A program made the position numbers and the translations under genes. From positions 62,001 through 126,000 of the forward strand of contig JAQBVJ010000002.1 of the NCBI GenBank assembly GCA_027623235.1: 64,000 nt of DNA, in the 5' to 3' direction. Below the pieces are notes generated by a model. The model was not told the origin of the DNA. It ran no database searches and saw nothing but the letters and a program-made list of their open reading frames with translations. This DNA comes from Planctomycetota bacterium (GTDB taxonomy: Bacteria; Planctomycetota; Planctomycetia; Planctomycetales; Planctomycetaceae). Below, in pieces: positions 46,480-55,300 of the stretch; the first letter of the stretch is position 1, and each line of letters starts with the position of its first letter.

Positions 46480-47475
46480 TTATGCACCGAGTGTTTCAAC
46501 CATGCGGCCGCGTCGGGATTTTGCTTCGAGCCAGAGAACCAGAACCAGCGCGAGCACTGCCAGACCGATCGTCAATGCCGTCGAACCGTCGAGCGCCTCG
46601 GGCAGAACATTCTCAAACCGTTTGAGGTTCAGCTTCGGTTCGTCGGGCGTCCGATCAATCTTGAATGGCCAGATTTTCCGCAGGGAACCGAGCATCAGGC
46701 CACACAGCGTCGCCAGCGTCACCGCTTCGTACCGGGCGAGCAGCCAGCGAAGAACCCGGCTGAACGCGAGCAGGCCACACAGGCACCCGGCACAGAACAC
46801 GGCAACAGCCAGTAATTTCTCCAGCTCCCAGGATCCCTTGAGGACTTCCCTCAGGAGTCCCGTTATGGCCTTGTATTTCCCAAGAATGAGCAGGATGAAT
46901 GCACCGCTGATGCCCGGCAGAATCATCGCGCAGATTCCGATCATGCCGCACAGAAAAAGATACCACAGCCCGTCGGGCGGATTCTGAAATGTCTTGAGCC
47001 CGACAACGAGGTAAGCACCGATCGTTCCCGATGCGAGCGCCACGATCTGAGGCACAGTCCACTTCGAGATACTGCGGGCCACGATCAGCCCGGATGCGAG
47101 AATGAGCCCGAAGAAAACGCCGTTGGTATGCCGGGCCTGATGCTCAAGCAGGTAGTGCATCAGAAATGCCAGGCCGCCAATTCCGATCAGGATGCCGGCA
47201 CCCAGCGCAACGACAAACCGCAAATCCACATGCTCTGCGGCGACTCTCCAGCGGCGATTCGCGACGTGCCGGACCAGTTCCCGATCGAATCGGCTGACGG
47301 CCGTCACCAGGCGATTGTAAATTCCCAGAATGAGGGCGACTGTGCCACCGGAAACTCCGGGCACGATATCGGCGGCTCCCATGAGCAATCCGCACCCCAG
47401 CGTCCGGAAATCGGCGGCCCCTGGCCCCCCTGAAAATCGCTTGATGTTCGCTGCATCGTCTGGATTAAGTGTCAT
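46480..47475 (-). CDS. DUF368 membrane protein (PopT-like polyprenyl-phosphate transporter)
   Basis: A 331-residue protein with about eight hydrophobic segments. The DUF368 signature is plain: LGCGLLMGAADIVPGVSGGT with a partner ICAMILPGISGAFILLILG motif in the second half, forming the internal pseudo-repeat. Some DUF368 (PopT) proteins have been shown in other bacteria to recycle undecaprenyl phosphate across the membrane; assigning that role here is by family. It has an extra N-terminal 20 residues. Planctomycetes make peptidoglycan and polysaccharides that need such a carrier. Single-gene unit. Confidence 0.9.
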   Translation of the reverse strand: MTLNPDDAANIKRFSGGPGAADFRTLGCGLLMGAADIVPGVSGGTVALILGIYNRLVTAVSRFDRELVRHVANRRWRVAAEHVDLRFVVALGAGILIGIGGLAFLMHYLLEHQARHTNGVFFGLILASGLIVARSISKWTVPQIVALASGTIGAYLVVGLKTFQNPPDGLWYLFLCGMIGICAMILPGISGAFILLILGKYKAITGLLREVLKGSWELEKLLAVAVFCAGCLCGLLAFSRVLRWLLARYEAVTLATLCGLMLGSLRKIWPFKIDRTPDEPKLNLKRFENVLPEALDGSTALTIGLAVLALVLVLWLEAKSRRGRMVETLGA

Positions 47476-47787
47476 GCTGACGTCGATTGATTCTCAAGAA
47501 TCGTGAGGACCGCTACAGTCTGCCTGCCCGCAGTGATGATTCGTCGCCACCGCCGCATCAGAAGGCAGGATAGTTCAAGGCGGGCGAGACGCGGAGGAGC
47601 ATTTGACCGCACGAGTGTTTCGGCAGGCCTCGCTTACGGCCGAATCGGTTCTGCGGACTGAACCTCAACGACAGCCCTCGCTGGATGACGGAGCGGCAGA
47701 CGCCTCACCGGAAACCGGCACCCGACAGGCTCGTCACGGAAAAGGAATACGACCATCAAAGGCCCCGGACTTCGAATTCGACACGGA
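47476..47787. other. Divergent intergenic region, possibly holding the true 5' end of the next gene
   Basis: A 312-base gap. In the frame of the gene annotated at 47788 the coding pattern seems to continue upstream (encoding TIKGPGLRIRHG before the ATG), and AAGGA sits at about 47743-47747. No ATG, GTG or TTG lies in frame at the right place, so the start is unresolved. Confidence 0.4.
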
Positions 47788-48579
47788 ATGCGTCGCGCGT
47801 GGGTGTGTCCGCGCTGCAGCGAGCGAGCTGTCACGTCGTGCCAGTTCACGTCGCAGAAATGCGCCTGCCAGCCGGGTGGAGTCTGGATGACTCTGCTTGA
47901 GGAAGAACCACCGGCATTTGATTTCACTCCGCCGGAAATCGAACCGAGCCACCGGCCTGACAAGGCGGATTTCGAATTTGAACTCGAAGAGGAAGTGGCT
48001 CCGCCACCGAAACCGGCAATTTCAACCACCGAGCTGGGTCTGTCCGCTCCCGAAAACTCGCTCGCGAACGCGTCGCCTGACGAATCCACGGCGGAAAGTG
48101 GCGACGACGACGAGAGCGACTTCGCCGCAGGGCTGGACGATCCGGACGTAGTCACCGCGAAGGTTCAGACCAGGCCCGAAACCGACTCCGCCAATTCGCT
48201 GCCAACGGTCGCTGCTGACAGCCAGCCCGCTTCCATCGGGGTAGAAGTCGTGGCGACAACAGAGACAGCGGCGACAACAGAGTCAACGGCGACAACAGAG
48301 TCAACGGAGAAAACAGCGATCGCGGTGACAGAGACCGCGGTGACAATGGTCACAGAGAAAACAGTCACAGAGAAAACGGTCGCGGTTGAATCGGGTAGCG
48401 ACGAGCCCATCTCTGACTCGTCGGTCGATGGCAAGTCTGGCGAATCCGCGGACGAGGCCGACGAAAAAGGAAAACGACGGCGTCGCCGGAAACCTCGCCG
48501 CGGGCGGAAGAAGGACCGCGGTGGAAAATCCGGAGGAAAACCCGGCGGGGGGACCCCAGCGGCCGGAGGCGGAGACTGA
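47788..48579 (+). CDS. Zinc-binding-type protein with acidic middle and Arg/Gly-rich tail
   Basis: A product of at least 263 residues. It opens with a Cys-rich head (WVCPRCSERAVTSCQFTSQ, then CACQPGGVWMTLLEEE), continues with an acidic, Pro-containing region, a Thr/Glu repeat tract (three 18-base repeats encoding ATTETA and ATTEST units), and a basic tail with KGKRRRRRKPRRGRKK followed by Gly-rich sequence. Such tails bind RNA or DNA. The head looks like a zinc ribbon whose natural N-terminus lies about 10-15 codons earlier. No known family assigned. It converges with the phosphatase gene at seven bases distance. Confidence 0.68.
   Translation: MRRAWVCPRCSERAVTSCQFTSQKCACQPGGVWMTLLEEEPPAFDFTPPEIEPSHRPDKADFEFELEEEVAPPPKPAISTTELGLSAPENSLANASPDESTAESGDDDESDFAAGLDDPDVVTAKVQTRPETDSANSLPTVAADSQPASIGVEVVATTETAATTESTATTESTEKTAIAVTETAVTMVTEKTVTEKTVAVESGSDEPISDSSVDGKSGESADEADEKGKRRRRRKPRRGRKKDRGGKSGGKPGGGTPAAGGGD
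48253..48306 (+). repeat. Three 18-base tandem repeats within the gene at 47788
   Basis: Units 48253-48270, 48271-48288 and 48289-48306 each start gcgacaacagag; the last two are identical (gcgacaacagagtcaacg). They are in frame and encode ATTETA, ATTEST, ATTEST, with degenerate copies continuing downstream. Confidence 0.85.
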
Positions 48580-48586
48580 CCCGTGA

Positions 48587-49219
48587 CTAATCGAGGCCCC
48601 GCATGTGAAATGCGGAGTTCATCGTCTCGACGCTGACGGCCCCGTCGCGGACTTTCAAGATGTTGATGCAGCAGTTTTCCTGCGCGAGATTCTGGGCGTC
48701 CGCCAGGTCCATTCCCAGAAATGTCCCGAGCAGCGTTCGGTTGATGACGGTGTGCGCGACGACGGCAATCTGCCGGCCGCTGTGCTCTCTGGCAACGGCC
48801 TTGAACACCGGCAGGACCCGGTCCTGAACCTGACCGTACGATTCGCCACCGAGGTATCCGTTCTTCACCGGGTCTTCCATGAACCGCCGGTAGTCGTCCG
48901 GAAAATCCCGCTCAATCGTCTTCCAGTCAAGCCGTTCCCATCTCCCGACGTCGACCTCCTCGAGCCCTGGAACGTCCTGCGTGGGCAACGAATGCGGCGT
49001 GGCAATTTCGGCGGCGGTCTCTCTGGCGCGAACCAGCGGGCTGCTGAGGATCGCGTCGAATTTCACCGTCGCGAGAAACTCACCGACACGCCTCGCCTGC
49101 CGGAAGCCGCGTTCGCTGAGGCTGGTGTTGACGGAACTTCCCTGCAGAATTCGCGGGCGCTGCTCGTTCGACGGCGTTGCGGCGTGCCGAATCAGATAGA
49201 TCGTCGTTGTGTCATTCAT
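48587..49219 (-). CDS. Histidine phosphatase (phosphoglycerate mutase-like) protein
   Basis: The 210-residue product has the histidine phosphatase core: IYLIRHAATPSNEQRPRILQ with the phospho-accepting His (RHA in place of the common RHG), ILSSPLVRARETAAE with the second active Arg, LEEVDVGRWE, and AVVAHTVINRTLLGTFLG with the second His. Members act on phosphosugars, sugar acids or alpha-ribazole phosphate; substrate here is unknown. Its ATG overlaps the stop of the arginyltransferase-like gene upstream by four bases (ATGA), giving coupled translation. Confidence 0.92.
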   Translation of the reverse strand: MNDTTTIYLIRHAATPSNEQRPRILQGSSVNTSLSERGFRQARRVGEFLATVKFDAILSSPLVRARETAAEIATPHSLPTQDVPGLEEVDVGRWERLDWKTIERDFPDDYRRFMEDPVKNGYLGGESYGQVQDRVLPVFKAVAREHSGRQIAVVAHTVINRTLLGTFLGMDLADAQNLAQENCCINILKVRDGAVSVETMNSAFHMRGLD

Positions 49220-50016
49220 ACGGCAGACGGCTCAGTGGGCCCGACCTCGGGCTGGCATGGGGAATCGGACTCGGCATCGACCGCCGCACGCCAGACTGGC
49301 TCGACGCTGTCATCGACGTAAGCCTCAAGAAGTTCGTGCGGACGAAAACGCGATTTGTAATTCATCGACGGGTTTTGCGCGATCCAGTATCCGAGATAGA
49401 CGAACGGCAGACCGAGCCTTCGCGCGAACTCGACCTCATTCAAAATCGAAAACGTCCCCGGGGCGAGCGGCCGCCAGGCGGGGTCGTGGAAAAAGTAAAC
49501 GCTTGAAACACCCGTCGTCACGACATCGACGAGGCTCACCCCGACGAGCCGCTCCTGATTGAAGTATCGAAACTCCCGAGCGAATTCGAACTGACCGCCG
49601 ATAAAGCTCTCGTAGTAATCCTGAATCGACGTCGCGTTTTCCGGCCAGCCGCGCAGAGTGGTCATGTCGCGGTGCCAGGAATTGAACAGGGAAACGTGCT
49701 CATTGGTGACGGTCGGCGGGCCGGAGACACAACGGATGTCGCTGTTCCTGTTGAGTGTTCTGCGAAGACTTTTTGAAGGACGAAAGTCGTCGACACGAAT
49801 CCGCAGGCTGCGACACTTGCGACACACCGGACACTGAGGACGGAAGACGTAGTTTCCGAATCGTCGCCAGCCTCTTCTCACGAGTTCGCCGTAAACGGCT
49901 TCGTCGAGATTCCACGGAACGCGATATTCGAGCTGCGCAGTTTCTTCGCGGATGTACGAGCAGACCGAGGGCTGGGCGACAAATCGGAACAGGTCTGTGA
50001 CTTTCACTTCGGTCAT
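49216..50016 (-). CDS. bpt: Arginyltransferase-type (bacterial protein aminoacyltransferase) protein
   Basis: A 266-residue member of the Ate1/Bpt family, which transfers an amino acid (Leu in bacterial Bpt, Arg in eukaryotic ATE) from tRNA to the N-terminus of proteins, creating N-degrons. Conserved elements are the N-terminal SYIREETAQLEYRVPW, GNYVFRPQCPVCRKCRSLRI with its Cys cluster, LNRNSDIRC, GVSLVDVVTTGVSSVYFF, and YLGYWIAQNPSMNYKSRFRP. Specificity for Leu is inferred from bacterial members. ATG 50016 is preferred; farther starts reach into a tandem duplication. Coupled to the downstream phosphatase gene by ATGA. Confidence 0.9.
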   Translation of the reverse strand: MTEVKVTDLFRFVAQPSVCSYIREETAQLEYRVPWNLDEAVYGELVRRGWRRFGNYVFRPQCPVCRKCRSLRIRVDDFRPSKSLRRTLNRNSDIRCVSGPPTVTNEHVSLFNSWHRDMTTLRGWPENATSIQDYYESFIGGQFEFAREFRYFNQERLVGVSLVDVVTTGVSSVYFFHDPAWRPLAPGTFSILNEVEFARRLGLPFVYLGYWIAQNPSMNYKSRFRPHELLEAYVDDSVEPVWRAAVDAESDSPCQPEVGPTEPSAV

Positions 50017-50087
50017 CGTGTCGCCTGAGATCACTCCAGCAGGAATCGGGACCGGCATTCGTAGCGGACCCCGGCAGACCTGTCGAG

Positions 50088-50117
50088 CCCGCTGCAGGTT
50101 CGCCCGCTGCAGGTTCG
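50088..50117. repeat. Exact 15-base tandem duplication
   Basis: cccgctgcaggttcg occurs twice in a row (50088-50102, 50103-50117) in the promoter region between bpt and the divergent membrane protein gene. Probably a slip-strand duplication. Confidence 0.8.
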
Positions 50118-50234
50118 CTCGAAAACGGAATCTTCGAACGTTGAAGCTCGATTCCGCGTTACTCTCCTGGCGAAATCTCGACTTCTGGCCATCGAATTGG
50201 ATTCGTCGATTCATCCGCGAACGGGAGTTGTCAC

Positions 50235-50963
50235 GTGAGCACGTCAGAAAAAGCGATCTCGAAACAGCCAGCACACAGAATTCCGCTCTGGCTGAAAGTG
50301 TCCTACACCACGTTTATGGCCGTTTTGATTCCGGTTTACGCCGTGAATTACGGGATGGCGAATTTTCTCTGGTTCTGCGACGTCGCGCTGATTGTGACTC
50401 TGGCTGGACTGTGGCGCGAGGATCGATTGCTGGTCAGCATCGCCTCGGTCGCGATCGTTCTGCCGCAAATTCTGTGGGTGATCGATTTTTCGTACGGGCT
50501 CGCAACAGGCGGCGGGACTTTGATCTCACTGGCCGCTTACATGTTTGAGCCGGACCGTTCGCTGTTTCTGCGAGCCATTTCGCTGTTCCACGGCTGGCTG
50601 CCCTTCCTGCTTGTGTACGCGGTGTGGAAGCTGGGATACGACAAACGGGCTTTTCGATTTCAGATTGTCGTCGCGTGGGTCGTACTGGTGGGAGCGTTTC
50701 TCGCGCTGCCTGTCCCGGCAGGCGAACCCGGCCCGCTCGACGCAGAGGTCTATCCGGCTGGCAACGTCAACAAGGTTCTCGGCTGGGATGACACGTCGCT
50801 TCCGCAGGAGTCGATGCCTCGACTTACCTGGCTCGGTGTTCTGATGGTTGCTTATCCGCTCTGCATTTACGTGCCGAGCCACCTCGCATTCTCGCGACTC
50901 GTCCCTCATCCGCACGACGAGCGAGCAGTGACGCCAGAATGCGGTCCGGTCCTTGTGTCGTGA
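50235..50963 (+). CDS. Multi-pass membrane protein of unknown function
   Basis: A 242-residue protein with about six hydrophobic segments (for example YTTFMAVLIPVYAVNYGMAN, VSIASVAIVLPQILWVIDFS, IVVAWVVLVGAFLALPVPAG, WLGVLMVAYPLCIYVPSHLA). It resembles conserved planctomycete membrane proteins without an assigned role. Starts with GTG at 50235 after a GGGAG Shine-Dalgarno at seven bases. No catalytic motif visible. Ends before a strong terminator shared with the aldolase gene. Confidence 0.82.
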   Translation: MSTSEKAISKQPAHRIPLWLKVSYTTFMAVLIPVYAVNYGMANFLWFCDVALIVTLAGLWREDRLLVSIASVAIVLPQILWVIDFSYGLATGGGTLISLAAYMFEPDRSLFLRAISLFHGWLPFLLVYAVWKLGYDKRAFRFQIVVAWVVLVGAFLALPVPAGEPGPLDAEVYPAGNVNKVLGWDDTSLPQESMPRLTWLGVLMVAYPLCIYVPSHLAFSRLVPHPHDERAVTPECGPVLVS

Positions 50964-50979
50964 GTTGCGTTTCGCCTAC

Positions 50980-51015
50980 GAAAAAGCCCGCCACCGTAAG
51001 GTGACGGGCTTTTCG
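50980..51015. terminator. Intrinsic terminator, bidirectional
   Basis: aaaagcccg (50982-50990) pairs with cgggctttt (51005-51013), extended inside by cacc/ggtg around a GTAA loop with one mismatch. Flanking A and T runs let it serve the convergent membrane-protein and aldolase genes. Confidence 0.85.
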
Positions 51016-51058
51016 ATTTGGTCCGGCAGTTCACTGCGGCTCCTGAGAGCCGTCTGGA

Positions 51059-52090
51059 TCACAGCTTGCCGAAGATGCTCTGGCCGGTCGACTTGAGGTC
51101 GTCGCAGGCTCGTCCCATCCGGTTGGCGACTCCCGTTTCTGCCAGCTTCAGATAGGTTCGCGGGTCGTACGATTTCTTCGAACCGATCTCGCCATCGATC
51201 ATGAGGACTTCGTTGTAGTTTCTCATCATGTGGTCGACGATCGGCCGCGTGAAGGCGTACTGCGTGTCCGTGTCGATGTTCATCTTGATAACGCCGTAAT
51301 CGAGCGTTTCCTGTAGCTGAGCCTGCGGCGTTCCCGACCCGCCGTGGAAGACGAGATCGAATTCCGAGGCCGCACCGAACTTGTCTGTCACCGCTTTCTG
51401 ACCGGCCTTCAGAATTTCCGGACGCAGCTTGACGGCACCTGGTTTGTAGTGGCCATGCACGTTTCCGAACGTGGCAGCAAACATGTACCGGCCGATTCCG
51501 CTGAGTGTCTCATGGACCTGAACCATGTCTTCCGGAGTCGTGTATAGCTTGTCGGCCGGCACGTCGCTGTGGTCGATCCCGTCTTCCTCGCCGCCGACGA
51601 CACCGGCTTCCACTTCAAGAATGATTTCATTTTCGACGCACAGCGCCAGCAGGTCTTTGCTGATCGCCAGGTTTTCGGCCAGTGGCAGTTCCGAGCCATC
51701 AAACATGTGAGACTGAAACAAGTTGCCGTTGCCGGCCGCGCGGCGATCGGCCGTTGCCTGGATGAGTGGCCGCAGGAAGCCGTCGACTTTCTTCGGCTGG
51801 CAATGGTCGGTGTGAAGGCCGATAAAGATGTCGTACTTCTCAGCCAGACGATGAGCTGCCTCAGCCAGGACGATGCACCCGAACACGGCATCTTTCACGT
51901 TGAGCCCCGAAGCGAACTCGCCAGCTCCGGTTGAAAACTGAATGATCCCGTCCGATTTCTTATCGGCGAAGCCTTTAAGGGCCGCGTTGATTGTCGTGAT
52001 CGATGTCACGTTAATTGCGGGATAGGCGTACCCGTTCTGCTGGGCGGAATCGAGCATGGCGGCGTACTGCGCCGGAGTTGCGATGGGCAT
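51059..52090 (-). CDS. fbaA: Class II fructose-bisphosphate aldolase
   Basis: The 343-residue product is a class IIA zinc aldolase of the E. coli FbaA type, splitting fructose-1,6-bisphosphate to glyceraldehyde-3-phosphate and dihydroxyacetone phosphate. Zinc and substrate motifs: FIGLHTDHCQPKKVDGFLRP (catalytic Asp and metal His), LEVEAGVVGGEEDGIDHS, FGNVHGHYKPGAVKLRPE, FHGGSGTP and GVIKMNIDTDTQYAFTRP. Length is normal and all motifs intact. ATG at 52090. No neighbouring glycolytic gene. Confidence 0.96.
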   Translation of the reverse strand: MPIATPAQYAAMLDSAQQNGYAYPAINVTSITTINAALKGFADKKSDGIIQFSTGAGEFASGLNVKDAVFGCIVLAEAAHRLAEKYDIFIGLHTDHCQPKKVDGFLRPLIQATADRRAAGNGNLFQSHMFDGSELPLAENLAISKDLLALCVENEIILEVEAGVVGGEEDGIDHSDVPADKLYTTPEDMVQVHETLSGIGRYMFAATFGNVHGHYKPGAVKLRPEILKAGQKAVTDKFGAASEFDLVFHGGSGTPQAQLQETLDYGVIKMNIDTDTQYAFTRPIVDHMMRNYNEVLMIDGEIGSKKSYDPRTYLKLAETGVANRMGRACDDLKSTGQSIFGKL

Positions 52091-52220
52091 TTTGAATTCC
52101 TTCGATGTTGTACGGCCTCGGAATTGAAGCCGGGATTACTCTGTCAAACTGTCAAACTGAGTTCGACGCTGGCAGACCGGATGCGCCGAAAGAAGTCGTG
52201 AGGATCGCCGTCGTTCTGCC

Positions 52221-52280
52221 GGCCGCTTTCGTCTTTCGAGCGCCGCTTTCGTCTTTCGAGCGCCGCTTTCGTCTTTCGAG
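52221..52280. repeat. Triple 20-base tandem repeat
   Basis: Three units of cgccgctttcgtctttcgag (52221-52240, 52241-52260, 52261-52280); the first differs by one base (g instead of c at its start). Lies in the 284-base gap upstream of the aldolase gene and downstream of the 1038-residue protein gene. Confidence 0.9.
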
Positions 52281-52374
52281 CGATTGCACGGAATCACGGA
52301 ACAAAGGGGTCGCGGAGCGAAGGGCGGCTGTCGAGGTTCTGTCCGGCAACCTCAGCGGATATACGGCTCAGAAG

Positions 52375-55300
52375 TCACGGCACTCTACGGAATCCCCTGA
52401 GGAAATCCAAGCCACCCAATCCGCCTCGATCGTCACCCGACGGCGGCTTGATCGGACCCGGCAGACTTCCTCCCGTCTGCTGAATTCCGTTCTGAAGGCC
52501 AGCCGCCAGAGGGTTCCACGCGACAACTCGAAGATCGTCAAACCGGGCCTCGCCGAGCCCGTGCAGAGTCAGTTTCAGGGTGAGCTCCGAATCCGCCGAA
52601 ACCTCTCGCAGCAGTTCAAAATTCCACCAGCCACGTGTCTGTTTCCAGTGCAGTCGTGAGCCCGAGAGACTCTCGTAAAGTGAAACTCCTTCGAGACTGC
52701 CGACTGCCGGTGCCGGCACGCGGACCCGGCCCGTAATTCGCACGATGTCACCCGCTCGGAGCGAAACCGGCGGAGTCCGAATTGAAATGGGTGTCCCGGA
52801 CAGCGAGACGGGGATTTCCTGATTCGGATCCGGAATCGCGATCAGCCGGAGGCTCGACCCCGTATCGCCTCGCAACTGAGTCAGCTCGGCGGACGCTCGA
52901 ATTCCTGGCAGATCACCCTGGGAGTGCTTCCAGCCGTCCTTGATCATCTGGGCCGTGTCCGTGTTCTCGAAGTTGCCGGCCGGAAGGAGATTGCTGCTCG
53001 ATCCAGAATCGAGCCCGGTGTCCATCGCCCGGAGGCTTCCGGCCTGCCTCATGAACCGCCAGTGATCAGGCAGTGTGTTAAACGAGACGGTCCACGGACT
53101 CGACAGCGGCGAGGACTGGCCGCGAACTGCCTGGTCCCAGTGAGCTCGCTGCAGAATCCGCAACGCCCGCATCGCCGCAGCACTCCAGATTCGAATGTTG
53201 TGGTAGCTCGCTCCGCCAGGCGTGTAACCAGCCGTGAGAACATCGGTGGGCTCGGAGTCCGGCTTCGGAAACCCCTTCTGAGCCAGCGCCATTAATGTGT
53301 CGGCCTGTTGAAGCAGGCGCACGCTGTCTGGAAGTCCCGCGCCGAGCCGCTGAAGTTCCTGATCAACCAATTTGACCCGGGCCAGTTTCTCTGCGGCGAG
53401 CTGCATCCACAGTGACGCCGATCGTTCACGGATTTGCTCGATCTGCTGACGAAGGATTCGTCCCCAGTTGGGATCGGTCGAAATCATCAATGCCGCGACC
53501 TGATCGAAATTCTCCAGCACGATCCTGGCTCCGCCCGGCCCCGCTCGTTTCGGCAGACTTCGAACCTGCGTCGTCGACACTTCCCAGATCGTGGCCGTGT
53601 CCTGAATTCCGGGGATTGTGATTTCCAGACGAGACGTCGTCATCTGCCCAGGAACAAACTGCGAGCCATCCTGATACCACAGAGGAATCAACAGTTGCCC
53701 GTTCGGCGCACTGATGATTGCCATCTCGACATGATCCGGTCCGACGACGGGCGTCGGCTGTGTTGAGATGTTCTTTCGCGCGGCCTGATTCTGAGCGTCC
53801 TCACGAAGTTCACGAGCTCGCGACGTCACGGTCAGCCGGCGATCCTGCGGCCTGCTTGAGGTGACGATCTCTGCAGAGCGAATCGGCACTGGCTGATATT
53901 CAACCACACTGTGAGTCGCGAGCCACGGTTCCAGCAGACTGATTTCCTGATTGACGATTGCGATTGCCAGTTCCCGCTCGCGAGCTCCCGGCGCGTCGAT
54001 ATCAAAACCGGTTCTCTTCCAGAAACCGATCCCTTTCATGCCGGCGCAGATGGCCGACCAGGTGAGCTGCCGAATCTGTTCCGGCTCAACAACCGGCACC
54101 GGGCCGTTGGGTCCTGCGGGGTAGTTGCTCGGATCGACCTCTGTCTGAACCCACGTGGTGACAAAGGCCCCGGGGCGAAGCTTCTGAGACTTCTGAGAGA
54201 GAAAACGACGGTATTCCTGCAGCTCGAACTCGGTCTGCAGCGGGTGCCGTGTCAGGCCGACTCCGTCGAGAACTCGCGAGTAGGCTCGCTCCGCGCCGCC
54301 AATGTCACCGAAGATTGGCCGGTTCCGCTCGCGATCAGCGGACCGGATCAGCCGCACGTGATTCTCAACTTCGTCGAGCGCCGAAGCCGGAACTCTTGTC
54401 GAAATATTCCAGCCGACGATTCCGTCCGTCGACATGTTGAACGGTTCAAGGCTCAGTGAAATCTGGCCGGTTGGCCCTGGTTCGGAAGCGGTCCCGCGTG
54501 GTGGAGTTGCCATCGCCCACAGACCGAGACTTCTTAGCTGCCGAATTTTCTCCGCGTCGCGGTAATCGTCGATCCAGACTGCGTTCACCCCGAGCGAAGC
54601 AAATCGCGAGAGATCCTCGCCGTGGTGCGGAGAGTACCGAAGTACGACCGGTCGCCCGTCAATGAGTAATCGATCCAGTTTCATGGCTGTTCGCGGTGCG
54701 GAATCGGACTCGGTCGCACTCACCTGGACGATGTCCCGCTGTGGCGACGCGTAGCCAGTCCACTTCAGATCGTCGAGAAGAAATCCCGAAGTGCCACTCG
54801 GCAGGTCCGCCTGCAGGACGACTCGATCGATGTAGGCGTTGCTCAGGTCGAGCGTCATCTGCCGTAACTCGGCACGCAGTCGCTTCGTTCGCTGAGAGAC
54901 CGCCTGACGGTCTGGCCGCACCCGCAACGTCTTCCAGACGCCGGTATCCGAATAGCCCTCGCCGGCCACCAGAGCGGTCATGACTTTGCCCGATCGAGGA
55001 TCGATCTGGTTTGGGAAAACGACCCGCACGGCAAGCGTCAGATTTCCACGATTGCTCCGCACGCCAAGTTCCAGCCGGAGATCCTGCAGCGGGACCGACG
55101 GAGGCAGTTCATGATGCAGTTCGAGTCGGACAACGTCGCGTCGGCATTCGACTTCGATCAGCTCTGCGGCCTCGCCACTTTGCTGGAGAGTCGTCGTCCG
55201 GGTGCGGGACTTCAGCGCGATGTCCGTTCGGTTGGGAATCACCACCTGCCACGACGGCTCATCAGAATCGAAGCCGTCCGAATGATCTGTCGCGAGGCTC

